DNA from: Methylobacterium radiotolerans JCM 2831
GTDB taxonomy: Bacteria > Pseudomonadota > Alphaproteobacteria > Rhizobiales > Beijerinckiaceae
Assembly: GCF_000019725.1 (NCBI RefSeq)
Contig: NC_010505.1
Coordinates: 2,731,001 to 2,795,000 of the forward strand
Reading direction: 5' to 3'
Length of the DNA: 64,000 nt
This document shows, piece by piece, positions 7,960 through 18,800 of this stretch (position 1 is the first letter of the stretch; every line of letters begins with the position of its first letter). Under the pieces are notes generated by a model. That model did not search any database. It saw only the letters and a program-made list of their open reading frames with translations, and was not told where the DNA came from. A program made the translations under genes and the position numbers.

Positions 7960-9225
7960 GTGCCGACGCAAACCCTGTGTAGCAAGTCCGCCCCCATCGC
8001 CCCGGTGCCGGCCATGTTGCCGGTCGGCATGGGCATGGCCCGAGCCGCCGCCAAGGCCTGTCCGGTGTCCTGCACCGAGACGGTGCCCCTGTGGCTGTCC
8101 GGAGGAAGGGTCCTGGCGCAGACCGTCCGGGCGACCCGCGCCTGCCCGTCCTTCGACCAGGCCGCCATGGACGGCTACGCCGTCGCCGCAGGCGCGGGGC
8201 TCGCGCGAGGGACGCGCCTGCGGGTCTCCGGCCGCATCGCCGCGGGCCAGCAGGGCACCGCTGTGACGACGGACGCCGCAGCCCGCATCTTCACCGGCGC
8301 CCCCCTGCCGGACGGAGCCGACACGGTCATCATGCAGGAGCACGCCGAGCGGCTCGGGGACGCGGTCGTGCTCGCCCGTTCCGTCGCGCCCGGGGAGCAC
8401 GTCCGTCGCCGCGGCGAGGACGTGCCCGTCGGGCGGACCCTCGGATGGCCGGGGCTTCGCCTGGATGCCCGACACGTCGCGCTGCTGGCAGCGCAAGACA
8501 TCGGCGCCGTGGTCGTCCGGCGGCGGATCAGGGTGGCCATCCTCTCTACCGGTGACGAGTTGCGGGACGCGGACGACATCTCCCGCGACGGGCCGAGCAT
8601 CCCGGATACGAACCGTCCGATGCTGGCGGCGCTTCTGAGCCGGGCCGGCGTCGAGGTCGTCGACGGGGGACAGGTACGGGACAATGCCGGCGCCATCGCG
8701 CAGGCGCTCGCCGCCCTCTCATGGGCCTGCGATCTGGTGGTGACGACCGGGGGAGCCTCCGTCGGCGAGGAGGACCATGCCGCTCGCTCCCTCATCCTGG
8801 CCGGCGGTGAGTGGGAGACGCTCAAGCTCGGCCTCAAGCCGGGAAAGCCGGCGGTGGTCGGCCGGATCGGCGGTGCCGCCTACCTCGGGCTGCCCGGCAA
8901 CCCTGTCTCGGCCCTGGTGTCCTGGTCGCTGCTCGGGCGCGCGATGCTGGCGCGGCTCGAAGGCAGGCCCTTCGCGAGGCCGAGGGGATTCGTGGTCCCG
9001 CTGGCCGAACCATGCGTGCGCAAGCCCGGCCGCACCGAGTTCCTGCCGGCCAAGCTCGTGCTTGGCGGGGAGGAGCCGGCGCTCGCCATCCTCGGGAGCA
9101 CCTCGGCCCGCTTGATGCCGCTCGCGGAGGCCGACGGCCTCGCGGAATTACCCGAGACGTTCGCGTCAGGCGCCGCCGGCCAGCGCGTGGCCTTTCATCC
9201 CTTCGAGAGCTTCCTAGCGCCCTGA
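7960..9225 (+). CDS. moeA: Molybdopterin molybdenumtransferase MoeA
   Basis: Cytoplasmic enzyme (421 aa) that inserts molybdate into adenylated molybdopterin, the last common step of Mo cofactor synthesis. Motifs: FDQAAMDGYAVAAG near residue 66, ILSTGDEL near residue 197, TTGGASVGEEDH near residue 265, and LPGNPVSALVSW near residue 311, followed by the C-terminal beta-barrel. GTG 7960 is chosen because AAAGGAGG lies seven bases upstream. The nearby nitrate reductase is a Mo enzyme and moaA and mog are on the opposite strand, so cofactor supply and user are grouped. Confidence 0.95.
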   Translation: MPTQTLCSKSAPIAPVPAMLPVGMGMARAAAKACPVSCTETVPLWLSGGRVLAQTVRATRACPSFDQAAMDGYAVAAGAGLARGTRLRVSGRIAAGQQGTAVTTDAAARIFTGAPLPDGADTVIMQEHAERLGDAVVLARSVAPGEHVRRRGEDVPVGRTLGWPGLRLDARHVALLAAQDIGAVVVRRRIRVAILSTGDELRDADDISRDGPSIPDTNRPMLAALLSRAGVEVVDGGQVRDNAGAIAQALAALSWACDLVVTTGGASVGEEDHAARSLILAGGEWETLKLGLKPGKPAVVGRIGGAAYLGLPGNPVSALVSWSLLGRAMLARLEGRPFARPRGFVVPLAEPCVRKPGRTEFLPAKLVLGGEEPALAILGSTSARLMPLAEADGLAELPETFASGAAGQRVAFHPFESFLAP

Positions 9226-9321
9226 GACGCGGGCGGAAGCAACCCTCCGTTCACGCCACCACACCTCGATCTCGTCGGGATCGAAGGTCAGGTGAGCGCC
9301 TACGTCACCGGCGAAGCCTTC

Positions 9322-9768
9322 CTAGGCCGTCAGGAGGGTACGATCCAACGGAACGATGAGGGGGAAGGCCGGCAATGACCGCAGCCACGATGCCGGCGAG
9401 TAGGCCGCGACCCGCCGCGACCTCGCGGCCGAAGCGATTGACGAACACGGCGTCCGGGCGCGCCTCGACGGCGGCGTCCAGGCAGGCCGCGGCCTTGGCG
9501 AGGCCGTAGGATGCCAGCCGGCAGCCGCGTGCCGCAGGCCCCCTTTCCTTGAAGATGCGGACCCGCCGCCCGGAACCGATGTCCCGCAGACACAGCGTCG
9601 CGCCGGGCGCGGCGGTCCCGTCGTCGTCCGAGTGTAGCAACCCGCCGACCCGTGGGTCGGAGGCAGTCAGCCGACGGACGACCTTGGCGAGGGCCGCGTC
9701 GGGGTGAGGGCCGCGTCGGAATTGCGTCCGCGGCCGTAGATCACGAGGCAGATCGCGAGCTTCATCAT
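9322..9768 (-). pseudogene. DUF2478 family gene, two frameshifts
   Basis: The intact family product is a small nucleotide-binding-like protein found near Mo genes. Start MMKLAICLVIYGRG overlaps the mog stop (ATGA). The frame then breaks because a 17-bp unit (GAGGGCCGCGTCGGGGT) is duplicated at about 9689-9719. Removing one copy restores NSDAALAKVVRRLTASDP and continues into RVGGLLHSDDDG. The body (GCRLASYGLAKAAACLDAAV, VFVNRFGREVAAGRGLL) is typical of the family. A run of five G at 9360-9364 causes a second shift; with four it would read AGLPLIVPLDRTLLTA and stop at 9322. Downstream to 9226 only a short protein-like remnant (FDPDEIEVWWRER) is seen. Confidence 0.75.
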
Positions 9769-10319
9769 GTGCGCCGACCGGGAGCCGGCGCCCCGAGGGC
9801 GGGCCGGAACGCCGACAGGATGGCCGGGTCGGTGTCGACGAGGGCGGCGCCGATTAGGTCGAGACAGTAGGGAATGGCCGGCATCACCGCCAGAAGCGAC
9901 ACGCGGATCGATGACGGGCGGCCCGGCAGGTTGACCACCAGGGCCTTGCCTCGGATGCCGGCCGTCTGCCGCGACAGGATGGCGGTTGGCACCTGTTCCA
10001 GGCTCCTCATGCGCAGCAGTTCGCCGAAGCCCGGCATCATCCGCTCGCAGGCCGCCTCGGTGCCCTCCGGCGTGAGGTCGCGCGGGGTCGGGCCCGTCCC
10101 ACCGGTCGTCAGCACGAGGCCGCAGCCCTCGCCGTCCACGAGTTCGACGATGGCGTCGCGCACGCTCTCGACCCCGTCGGGCACGATCCTGTGCACCGGC
10201 TCCCAGGGCGAGGCGAGCAGGCGCGTGAGCTCCGCCCGGATGGCAGGGCCGCCCTCGTCCGCGTAGACGCCCGCCGCGGCGCGGTCCGACACGGTGAGGA
10301 TGCCGATGCGAGCCACCAT
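9765..10319 (-). CDS. mog: Molybdopterin adenylyltransferase (Mog/MoaB family)
   Basis: A 184-aa protein of the MoCF-binding family that adenylates molybdopterin before MoeA acts. Motifs: IGILTVSDRAAAGVYADEGGP at the N-terminus, LVLTTGGTGPTPRDLTPEGT near residue 90, and KALVVNLPGRPSSIR near residue 125. The size fits Mog. It lies six bases after moaA on the same strand and overlaps the broken DUF2478 gene by four bases, so it belongs to the 3' end of the nar-moa transcription unit. Confidence 0.92.
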   Translation of the reverse strand: MVARIGILTVSDRAAAGVYADEGGPAIRAELTRLLASPWEPVHRIVPDGVESVRDAIVELVDGEGCGLVLTTGGTGPTPRDLTPEGTEAACERMMPGFGELLRMRSLEQVPTAILSRQTAGIRGKALVVNLPGRPSSIRVSLLAVMPAIPYCLDLIGAALVDTDPAILSAFRPALGAPAPGRRT

Positions 10320-10325
10320 GGCGTC

Positions 10326-11348
<1,023 letters not shown>

Positions 11349-11405
11349 GACAGGATCTCCGCAGGCGGTTTGGCGAGATGCCTCGACCGCCATGGCGTGA
11401 ACGGT

Positions 11406-11714
11406 TCAGTGGCCGCATCCGCAGGCAGGGGATGCCACCTGTGGCCTGAGGGCGAACTCGACCATCCGGCGCAGGCAGGCCATTCCCGGCTCGGTGGTCT
11501 GCCCCATCACGCCGATCATGCTGACCCAGTCCTCTTCCGACGCGGAAACGGAGAACAGGCGAACGGCGCGTGCGGCGAACTCCCCAGCCGTCTCGCCCTC
11601 AACGGCGGCGGCCTCCTGGACCCGGCCGAGCAGGACGAGGTCGCCGAGCCGGACGAGGGTCTCGTCGGCGACGGCCTCGTCGTCGAGCCGCGCGATGATG
11701 TCGCCGAGCAGCAT
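11406..11714 (-). CDS. Hypothetical protein within nar operon
   Basis: A 102-aa acidic protein I do not recognise. It begins MLLGDIIARLDDEAVADET, is mostly helical in character, and ends with a Cys/His-rich tail (ACGCGH) that could bind a metal. It lies 10 bp downstream of the ppiC stop and upstream of moaA, all on the minus strand, so it is very likely co-transcribed with narGHJI. A role in maturation of nitrate reductase or Mo cofactor handling is possible from position only. Confidence 0.7.
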   Translation of the reverse strand: MLLGDIIARLDDEAVADETLVRLGDLVLLGRVQEAAAVEGETAGEFAARAVRLFSVSASEEDWVSMIGVMGQTTEPGMACLRRMVEFALRPQVASPACGCGH

Positions 11715-11724
11715 GACGGTTTCC

Positions 11725-12558
11725 TCAGTGGACGTTGAGCGCGGCGGGCGCGGGGATCTCGATGCCCTCGACCCTGGCCTGCCCGAGGAGCCGCGCGACG
11801 TACTGCGCCTCGGCCCGGCGCCGGACGGCTTCCGACAGGTACGCGGCGATGCAGGTCCGAACGGCCTCGAATGGCAGGGTCCGGCCGTCGATGTGGCGGG
11901 ACAGGCGGATCACGTGAAAGCCGTAGCGAGTCTCCACCGGCTCGGTGGAGACCTGGCCCGGGGTCATGCGCCTCAAGGCGTCCTCGAACTCAGGCGTCGT
12001 CTGACCCTGCGTGACTTGGCCGAGGCTGCCGCCGAGTTCGCCCGAGGGGCAGGCCGAGTGCGCGCGCGCGAGCTCCGCGAACGTGTCCGGATCGGTGCGC
12101 AGCATCGCGATGACCGTCTCAGCGTTGAGCCGCGCCAGCGCGAAGCTCGAAGCTTCGTCCGCCCGCGCCGAGAACAGGATGTGCGAGACCTCGAAGATGT
12201 CCGGCGAGCGGAAGCGGGCGAGATTGCGCGCATGGTAGCGGCGGCACTCCTCCTCGGTGGGCTCGGGCACGACCGCCTCGCGCTCGACGAGCGCCCGCAT
12301 GCAGGCTTCCTCGTCGGTCTCGCGCCGCCCCTCGGCGTCCACGGCGGGCTCGGCCCGGATATCGAGCCGCTTGACTTCTTGGGACAGGGCCTCGCGCAGG
12401 ACGAGGGCGAGCGCGGCGGCCTTCCAGGCCCCGACGGGTGTCGGGGCCGGGTGGTTCTGGACCTCGCGCGAGATCACCGCCCGCGATATGGTCACCCCGT
12501 TGACCCGGATCGGGGTCCTGGGGCCGTTCGGCAGGGCTTGGACGGAGCAGGCGGACAT
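11725..12558 (-). CDS. PpiC-type (parvulin) peptidyl-prolyl isomerase
   Basis: About 277 aa. The rotamase core spans about residues 125-225: FEVSHILFSARADE, FAELARAHSACPSG, LGGSLGQVTQGQTTPEFEDAL and ETRYGFHVIRL are classic parvulin motifs. No clear signal peptide precedes it, so it may act in the cytoplasm on nitrate reductase folding. ATG 12558 is preferred over a TTG at 12618. Parvulin genes directly after narI are a known feature of nar operons, sometimes named nifM-like or narI-linked PPIase. It starts 65 bp after the narI stop. Confidence 0.88.
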   Translation of the reverse strand: MSACSVQALPNGPRTPIRVNGVTISRAVISREVQNHPAPTPVGAWKAAALALVLREALSQEVKRLDIRAEPAVDAEGRRETDEEACMRALVEREAVVPEPTEEECRRYHARNLARFRSPDIFEVSHILFSARADEASSFALARLNAETVIAMLRTDPDTFAELARAHSACPSGELGGSLGQVTQGQTTPEFEDALRRMTPGQVSTEPVETRYGFHVIRLSRHIDGRTLPFEAVRTCIAAYLSEAVRRRAEAQYVARLLGQARVEGIEIPAPAALNVH

Positions 12559-12623
12559 CGGTCGGTCCCCAGGGTGTTGGACGGGTAGGATGGCGGCCCG
12601 GGACTGCCTCGGACCCAAGGCTC

Positions 12624-13391
12624 TTACTCCGCGGGCTGGGGGGCCCGGACCGGGCGCACGCCGTAGTGCTGGTCAGGCAGCGGCGCGGGCTGCCGCACGG
12701 GCTGCGGCTTCTTCGTGCGCACGACCTGGTAGCCGTGACGGCCGAGGTACCAGACCGGCGCCGACCAGACGTGGACGAGCCGCGTGAACGGGAAGACCAG
12801 GAAGATCGTCATTCCGAGAACGAGGTGCAGCTTGAACACCGGGTTCACGTCCGCGACGAGGTCGGCGACGCCGGGCTGCAGCGTGAGCACGCCCTGGGCC
12901 CAGTTCATGAACTTGACCATCTCGTGCCCGTCCATATGCCCGAGCGAGACCGGGATGGTCGACAGACCGAGGATGAGCTGGGCATAGAGCATCAGCAGGA
13001 TCGCCGTATCCGAGAAGGATGAGGTCGCGCGGATGCGCGGGTCGTAGAGGCGGCGGTGCACCAGCAGGCTAAGCCCGACGAAGCAGGCCGTGCCGGCGAC
13101 GCCACCCGCCACGATGGCGAGACCCTGCTTGAAGCCGTGGCCGACGCCGAGCGCGTCGAACACCGCGATGGGCGTCAGGAGCCCGACGAAGTGGCCCGCG
13201 AAGATGGCCAGGACGCCGACGTGGAACAGCACCGAGCCGAGGATGAGCTGCTTGCGGCGCAACAGTTGGCTGGAGCCGGTCTTCCACGTGTACTGCTCGC
13301 GGTCGAAGCGCACGAGCGAGCCAACCAGGAACACGGTGAGGCAGAGATAGGGGTACCAGCCGAACAGGACGTGGTTGAGATCGAAGGTCAT
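12624..13391 (-). CDS. narI: Respiratory nitrate reductase gamma subunit NarI
   Basis: Membrane diheme cytochrome b (255 aa) that oxidises quinol and feeds electrons to NarH. Five transmembrane helices are apparent. Heme ligands match the family: His57 and His67 in FHVGVLAIFAGHF, and His189 and His207 in FKLHLVLGM...RLVHVW. The start motif LNHVLFGWYPYL is typical. It begins 12 bp after narJ. The C-terminal tail is Pro-rich and longer than in E. coli. Confidence 0.96.
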   Translation of the reverse strand: MTFDLNHVLFGWYPYLCLTVFLVGSLVRFDREQYTWKTGSSQLLRRKQLILGSVLFHVGVLAIFAGHFVGLLTPIAVFDALGVGHGFKQGLAIVAGGVAGTACFVGLSLLVHRRLYDPRIRATSSFSDTAILLMLYAQLILGLSTIPVSLGHMDGHEMVKFMNWAQGVLTLQPGVADLVADVNPVFKLHLVLGMTIFLVFPFTRLVHVWSAPVWYLGRHGYQVVRTKKPQPVRQPAPLPDQHYGVRPVRAPQPAE

Positions 13392-13403
13392 GGCCCGCTC
13401 TCC

Positions 13404-14150
13404 TCAGGCGCCGGAGGACACGTGGGTGAAGACTGTGCGGGCGGGATGCCCTGCCGGCACCTCGATGCCGGGGGCCGGGCGGCGGGCCTGGCGCACCTTG
13501 GCGGCGAGGCTGTCGACCCCGCATTCGGCGGCCGAGCCGAGGCCGAAGCGGACCTCCTCCTCCTCCCAGGCGGCGTCAAGCGCCCGCAGGTCGGTCGGGT
13601 CGTCGCCCGTATCCGGCACCACGGCGTCGAGCGCCTGGGCCGTGGGCTTCTCGGCGGCGATGGCGACGAGAGCCTCGAACACCGCGGCGTAGGCGGAGTC
13701 CTTCTTTCGCAGCCGCTCCCCGATGGCGGCGAGCACGTGGGCGGGTTCGGCCAGGAGCTGGCGGGCCTCGTCCTGCGGCCGCAGCGAGCAGTATTCGAGG
13801 AAGAGCGGGACGTAGTCCGGGAGCTCGGTGCAATCGATGTCGAAGCCGCCGGCCTCGTAGAGGGCCTTCAGGTCGACCATGGCCTGGCCACGGTCGCGGC
13901 TCTCGCCGTGCACGTGCTCGAACAGGTGCAGCGAGAGCGAGCGGGTGCGGTCGAACAGCAGGCCATAGCGCTCCTGCAGGCCGTACACGTCCTCGATGGC
14001 GAGGATGGACAGGAGCGGCTCCAAGGCCTCCCGTTGCGGCAGGGCGAGGACCCCCTCCTCTCGCAGGACGTCGTGGATCTCGGGAACAGCGAGAGCGAGG
14101 TCGCGTGAGGGATAGGTGAGCAGGGCCGAGAGGGCCTTCAGCGTCTTCAT
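13404..14150 (-). CDS. narJ: Nitrate reductase assembly chaperone NarJ
   Basis: Cytoplasmic chaperone (248 aa) that binds apo-NarG and controls Mo cofactor insertion and membrane docking. Family signatures: LLTYPSRDLALAVPEI near the start, RTRSLSLHLFEHVHGESRDRG near residue 70, and LPDYVPLFLEYCS near residue 115. ATG 14150 has GAGGAG seven bases upstream, so it is chosen over a GTG at 14168. It lies between narH and narI with short spacers, in the conserved narGHJI order. Confidence 0.94.
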   Translation of the reverse strand: MKTLKALSALLTYPSRDLALAVPEIHDVLREEGVLALPQREALEPLLSILAIEDVYGLQERYGLLFDRTRSLSLHLFEHVHGESRDRGQAMVDLKALYEAGGFDIDCTELPDYVPLFLEYCSLRPQDEARQLLAEPAHVLAAIGERLRKKDSAYAAVFEALVAIAAEKPTAQALDAVVPDTGDDPTDLRALDAAWEEEEVRFGLGSAAECGVDSLAAKVRQARRPAPGIEVPAGHPARTVFTHVSSGA

Positions 14151-14171
14151 GAGAGTTCTCCTCGGCACGCC

Positions 14172-15701
14172 TCAGGCGACTTCCATCGGTGTCTTGGCCT
14201 TGGCGGGCTTGGGCGCGCCGAACAGGTTCGTGCCCGTCGTGCCGCCCGAGCAGCCATTCCCGAAGGAGAAGCCGCAGGAGCCGCGCAGGTCGTAGGCGTC
14301 CTCGATGCCCATCTCGCGGTGGCTGGTCGGTATGACGAACCGGTCCTCGTAGTTCGCGATGGCCATGACCCGGTACATCTCCTCGATCTGCGCGCCGCTC
14401 AGCCCGACCCGGGCCGCGATGGCCTCGTCGAGGACGCCGTCGAAGGTTTTGCCGCGCATGTAGGCGCGCATGGCCAGCATCCGCTCCAGCCCCGTCACCA
14501 CCGGCTCCTCCTTGCCGGCGGTGAGGAGGTTGGCGAGGTACTTTACCGGGATGCGCAGGCTCTTCACGTCCGGCATCTCGCCGTCGAGGCCGATCTTGCC
14601 GGCCGACGCCGCCGACTGGATGGGTGAGAGCGGCGGCACGTACCAGACCATCGGCAGGGTCCGGTATTCGGGGTGGAGCGGGAAGGCGATCTTCCACTCC
14701 ATAGCCATCTTGTAGACCGGAGAGCGGCGGGCGGCTTCCAGCCAAGCCTCGGCGATGCCCGCCTTGCGTGCCTCGGAGATGACCTTCGGATCCGAGGGGT
14801 CGAGGAAGACCTTGAGCTGTTCCTCGTACAGGTCCTGCTCGTCGGGCGTCGAGGCGGCCGCCTCGATCCGGTCGGCGTCGTAGAGCACGACGCCAAGATA
14901 GCGGATGCGGCCGACGCAGGTCTCCGAGCACACGGTTGGCTGACCCGCCTCCAGGCGGGGGTAGCACAGCGTGCACTTCTCGGACTTACCCGAGGACCAG
15001 TTGTAGTAAATCTTCTTGTACGGGCAGCCGGAGACGCACATGCGCCAGCCGCGGCACTTGTCCTGGTCGATCAGGACGACGCCGTCCTCCTCGCGCTTGT
15101 AGATCGCGCCCGACGGGCAGGAGGCGACGCAGGCCGGGTTGAGGCAGTGCTCGCACAACCGCGGCAGGTACATCATGAAGGTGTTCTCGAACTGGCCGTA
15201 GATCTCCTCCTCGACCCCCTCGAAGTTCTTGTCCTGCCGGCGCTTGGCGAACTCGCCACCCAGGATCTCCTCCCAGTTCGGCCCCCACTCGATCTTCTCC
15301 ATGCGCTCGCCGGTGATCTTCGAGCGCGGGCGGGCAGTCGGGAAGGCCTGGACCTCGGGGGCCCGTTGCAGATGCTGGTAGTCGAAGTCGAACGGCTCGT
15401 AGTAGTCGTCGATCTCGGGCAGATCAGGGTTGGCGAAGATGTTCGCGAGAATGCGCCATTTCGAGCCGATGCGCGGCTCGATCTTGCCGTTCGTCCTGCG
15501 CGTCCAGCCGCCCTTCCACTTGTCCTGGTTCTCCCAGTCCTTGGGATAGCCGATGCCGGGCTTGGTCTCGACGTTGTTGAACCAAGCGTACTCGACGCCC
15601 TCGCGGTTGGTCCAGACGTTCTTACAGGTGACCGAGCAGGTATGGCAGCCGATGCACTTGTCGAGGTTGAGAACCATCGCGATCTGCGCGCGGATTTTCA
15701 T
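14172..15701 (-). CDS. narH: Respiratory nitrate reductase beta subunit NarH
   Basis: Four-cluster iron-sulfur electron-transfer subunit, 509 aa. CIGCHTCSVTC near residue 17 starts the first cluster; CEHCLNPACVASCPSG near residue 184 and CRGWRMCVSGCP near residue 216 carry the Trp-for-Cys change that gives the [3Fe-4S] cluster; KCTLCYPR and CSETCVGR complete the set. Length and motif order match NarH. It sits on the cytoplasmic side between NarG and NarI. An unusually long 139-bp gap separates it from narG. Confidence 0.97.
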   Translation of the reverse strand: MKIRAQIAMVLNLDKCIGCHTCSVTCKNVWTNREGVEYAWFNNVETKPGIGYPKDWENQDKWKGGWTRRTNGKIEPRIGSKWRILANIFANPDLPEIDDYYEPFDFDYQHLQRAPEVQAFPTARPRSKITGERMEKIEWGPNWEEILGGEFAKRRQDKNFEGVEEEIYGQFENTFMMYLPRLCEHCLNPACVASCPSGAIYKREEDGVVLIDQDKCRGWRMCVSGCPYKKIYYNWSSGKSEKCTLCYPRLEAGQPTVCSETCVGRIRYLGVVLYDADRIEAAASTPDEQDLYEEQLKVFLDPSDPKVISEARKAGIAEAWLEAARRSPVYKMAMEWKIAFPLHPEYRTLPMVWYVPPLSPIQSAASAGKIGLDGEMPDVKSLRIPVKYLANLLTAGKEEPVVTGLERMLAMRAYMRGKTFDGVLDEAIAARVGLSGAQIEEMYRVMAIANYEDRFVIPTSHREMGIEDAYDLRGSCGFSFGNGCSGGTTGTNLFGAPKPAKAKTPMEVA

Positions 15702-15788
15702 GGCAGGGTCCTCTTGGCTGCCGTTGACCGCGGCGCCAGTGGTTTGGACGGATACCCGCGGGACCGGCCGCGGGACATTCGGGATGGT

Positions 15789-15804
15789 CCCCTAAGGGGT
15801 GTCC
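15789..15804 (-). other. Short palindrome in narG-narH spacer
   Basis: CCCCTAAGGGG with a flanking GTGTCC lies 87 bp before narH. On the minus strand it partly resembles the ACACCCCTTAAGG portion of the FixJ-like motif near hmp, but the CGTAA part is absent. It could also be a processing or stability hairpin between cistrons. Confidence 0.25.
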
Positions 15805-15840
15805 CGGAGGCACGCCGGCCTCCGGGCGAACGTTGGGCTG

Positions 15841-18800
15841 CTATTCGGCGGCCTGGAGCGTGGGTCCCGCCGGCCCGGCGCCCTCGTCGAGCGGCCCGTC
15901 GAGCCAGTCGACCTTGGCCATTTTCCGGATGACGACGAACTCGTCGCGGTTCGCGCCCACGGTCCCGTAGTAGTTGAACCCGTAGGAGAGCTGCGCGTAG
16001 CCGCCGATCATGTGCGTCGGCTTCAGCACCACCCGCGTCACCGAGTTATGGATGCCGCCGCGCTGGCCCGTGATGCCGGAGCCCGGCGTGTTCACGATCT
16101 TCTCCTGCGCATGGTACATCATGCACATGCCGTCCTTGACGCGCTGGGACACCACCGCGCGGGCCGAGATCGCGCCGTTGACGTTGTAGACGTCGATCCA
16201 GTCGTTGTCGGCGATGCCGGCCTTGCGCGCGTCGTTCTCGCTGATCCACACCACGGGCCCGCCGCGGTTCAGGGTCAGCATCAGCAGGTTGTCCGAGTAG
16301 GTGGAGTGGATGCCCCACTTCTGGTGCGGGGTGATGAAGTTCAGCACAACCTCGGGATTGCCGTTGTCGACGCGGCCCTGGATCGGCTTGACCGTCTTGA
16401 GGTCCACCGGCGGACGGTAGACGCAGAAGCCCTCGCCGAAGGCCCGCATCCAGAGGTGATCCTGGTAGAGCTGCTGGCGCCCGGTCAGCGTCCGCCACGG
16501 GATCAACTCGTGAACGTTCGTGTAGCAGGCGTTGTAGCAGACCTTCTCGGATTCGAGGCCGGACCAGATCGGCGACGAGATGATCTTGCGCGGCTGAGCG
16601 ACCACGTCGCGGAAGCGGATCTTCTCGTCCTCCTTCGGCAGGGCGAGATGGGCGTGCTCGCGGCCCGTGGCCTTGCCCAGGCTCTCCCAGGCCTTCACCG
16701 CGACCTCGCCGTTGGTCTCCGGCGCAAGCATGAGCAACACCTCGCAGGCGTCGATGGCCGTGTCGATGCGCGGAAGCCCCTTGGTCGGCCCCTCCTCGGT
16801 CACGACGCCGTTGAGCTGCTTCAGGAGCTCGACCTCGTGCTCCGTGTTCCAGCCCATACCCTTGCCGCCGTTGCCGATCTTGGTCATCAGCGGCCCGAGC
16901 GACGTGAAGCGCTTGTAGAGGTTCGGGTAGTCGCGCTCGACCACCGTGACGGTCGGCATGGTCTTGCCGGGAATGGGGTCGACCGCACCGGTCTTCCAGT
17001 CCGCAACATCGAAGGGCTGGGCCATCTCGGCCGGGGTGTCGTGCAGGATCGGGGTCAGCACCACGTCCTTCTCGACCCCGAGCACCTCCGGGGCGACACG
17101 CGAGAACGCCTCGGCGAGGCCCTTGTAGATGTTCCAGTCGGAACGCGCCTCCCACACGGGGTCCACCGCCGCCGAGAGCGGATGGATGAACGGGTGCATG
17201 TCGGAGGTGTTCAGGTCGTCCTTCTCGTACCAAGTGGCGGTCGGCAGGACGATGTCGGAGTAGACGCAGGTCGTCGACATGCGGAAGTCGAGGGTGACCA
17301 GCAGGTCGAGCTTCCCTTCCGGCGCCTCGTCGTACCAGACGACCTCGTCCGGCTTGCGGCGCCCCTCCTCGCCAAGGTCTTTCCCCAGCACGCCGTGCGA
17401 GGTCCCGAGCAGGTGCTTGAGGAAGTATTCGTGCCCTTTGCCCGATGAGCCGAGCAGGTTGGAGCGCCAGACGAACAGGTTGCGCGGCCAGTTCTTCGGG
17501 TTGTCCGGGTCCTCGCAGGACATCCGGAGCTCGCCGGATTTGAGCGCCTTGGCGACGTAGTCCCTCGGCTCCAGCCCGGCCTCGGCGGCCTTGGCGGCGA
17601 TGCCGAGCGGGTTCTGCTCCAGTTGCGGCGCGGAGGGCAGCCAGCCCATGCGCTCGGCCCGGACGTTGTAGTCGATCATCGCCCCGTCCCACGGACCGGC
17701 GGGCGCGGTCGGCGACAGGATCTCCTTCACGTCGAGCGTCTCGTAACGCCACTGGTCGGTGTGCGCGTAGAAGGCCGAAGTGGAGTTCTGCTGGCGCGAC
17801 GGGCGGCCCCAGTCGAGGCCGAAGGCAAGCGGTGCCCAGCCGGTCTGCGGGCGCAGCTTCTCCTGGCCGACGTAGTGCGACCAGCCGCCGCCGGACTTGC
17901 CTACGCACCCGCACATGACCAGCATGTTGATCGCGCTGCGGTAGTTCATGTCCATGTGGTACCAATGGTTCATCGCGGCGCCGATGATGATCATCGACCG
18001 GCCATCGGTCTTCTCGGCGTTCCTGGCGAACTCGCGCGCAACGGTGACGATCTGGTCACGGGGGACGCCGGTGATCCTCTCGGCCCAGGCGGGGGTGTAG
18101 GGCTCGTCAGCATCGAAGGAAGTGGCGACGTTGCCGCCGCCGAAGCCGCGGTCGAGGCCGTAATTGGCGAGGAACAGGTCGTACACGGTGGCCACCAGCG
18201 TCTCGCCCTCGGTCGTGGCGAGCCGCCGCACCGGCACGCGGCGCTCGATCACGCTGGCGTGGTCGCTGCTCGCGAAGTGCTCGTGGGCGATGTTGCCGAA
18301 GTAGGGGAAGGCGACGTCCTCGAAACCATCCTCGGCGCCGCTGAGTGACAGGCGGAGATCGACCGCCTCGCCGTCCGAGCGCCTGGCCTCCAGGTTCCAC
18401 TTGCCGGTCTCGCCCCAGCGGAAGCCGACCGAGCCGAGCGGCGCGACGAGCTCGCCCGTCGCGGCGTCGTAGGCCAGGGTCTTCCACTCGGGGTTGTTCG
18501 CCTCGCCGAGCGCGCCGTCGAGGTCGGACGCGCGTAGGAAGCGCTCCGGCACCAGCCGGCCGTCCTGGCGCACGAGGCGCACCAGCATCGGCATGTCGGT
18601 GTAGCGCTTGGCGTAGTCGACGAAGTAGGGCACCTGCCGGTCGACGTGGAACTCGCGCAGGATGACGTGGCCCATGGCCATGCCGAGCGCGGCGTCCGTC
18701 CCCTGCTTCACCGACACCCACATGTCGGCGAACTTCGAGGCTTCCGAGTAGTCCGGGCAGATCACCACGCTCTTGGCGCCGCGGTAGCGCACCTCGGTGT

